64,000 bases of DNA from Chryseobacterium glaciei (GTDB lineage Bacteria > Bacteroidota > Bacteroidia > Flavobacteriales > Weeksellaceae): assembly GCF_001648155.1 (NCBI RefSeq), contig NZ_CP015199.1:2676501-2740500 (forward strand), written 5' to 3'. The notes under the pieces are model-generated. The model ran no database searches. It had not been told where the DNA came from and worked only from the letters and a program-made list of their open reading frames with translations. Shown here piece by piece: positions 63,889 to 64,000 of this stretch; position 1 is the stretch's first letter, and each line of letters opens with the position of its first letter. A program made the position numbers and the translations under genes.

Positions 63889-64000
63889 TTGTTATATATT
63901 GAAGATTTACTTTCATATAAATAGTGTAGGCGATATTCAGAAGTTGGTGATCTTTTAGATCATTATTCACTTACATAATTTCAAAATCATCACTTACTGT

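Noticed and set aside
1..64000. CRISPR array
   Set aside because: No series of regularly spaced identical repeats was seen and there is no cas gene.

Overview
The window is about 64 kb of an AT-rich chromosome from a member of the Bacteroidota, most likely a Chryseobacterium or close relative (Weeksellaceae). The support is: many upstream regions carry the Bacteroidota promoter pattern TTTG-N19/20-TAnnTTTG; several surface proteins end in type IX secretion (T9SS) sorting domains; secreted proteins begin with the mature sequence QVGINT; and the gene order rpsU-xer-hpf-tRNAs ... tuf-trnW-secE-nusG ... rplKAJL ... rpoBC fits flavobacteria. The genus is inferred, not proven.

Positions 1-23.8 kb form an accessory island ending beside the 3' end of ssrA (tmRNA), a common integration target. 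From left to right it holds: a 5'-truncated SF1 helicase with a Vsr-like nuclease domain; a minus-strand operon of small exported proteins of unknown function preceded by an elaborately self-complementary leader; a minus-strand ardA-serine recombinase-polymerase operon, where the polymerase looks like a TV-Pol (mobile-element superfamily A polymerase); a PIN-domain protein; a damage-tolerance cassette (S24/LexA-like repressor divergent from a Y-family polymerase and a short DnaE); a Gabija-like OLD nuclease plus UvrD-like helicase pair; a HelD-like helicase with a nuclease insertion and zinc ribbon; and a YiiX-like permuted papain hydrolase. The island mixes antirestriction, replication, mutagenesis and defence functions.

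From 23.9 to 30.5 kb: tmRNA, a large T9SS type B adhesin-like protein, then rpsU-xer-hpf and seven tRNA genes. Thr(UGU)-Tyr(GUA)-Gly(UCC) occurs twice in tandem, followed by Thr(GGU). From 30.9 to 40.7 kb lies a two-component system, a heavy-metal RND efflux operon of CzcCBA type, and a DUF4394 lipoprotein. This block separates the tRNAs from tuf, which are adjacent in the ancestral arrangement (also in E. coli thrU-tyrU-glyT-thrT-tufB).

From 41 to 63.8 kb lies the translation/transcription core: tuf, tRNA-Trp, secE, nusG, rplKAJL, rpoB, rpoC and a DUF3467 gene. It is interrupted twice by surface-protein genes: one between nusG and rplK, four between rplL and rpoB. Each resulting block has its own Bacteroidota promoter and terminator, so the ancestral long operon appears to have become several independent units. 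The rpoB unit starts with a roughly 330-nt leader whose ends form a perfect 10-bp long-range helix enclosing further hairpins, a candidate cis-regulatory RNA.

The strongest candidates for new biology are the switch-like leader RNA at 5643-5823, the rpoB leader RNA at 54940-55166, and the TV-Pol operon. No search or folding program was run; all family calls rest on motifs read by eye.
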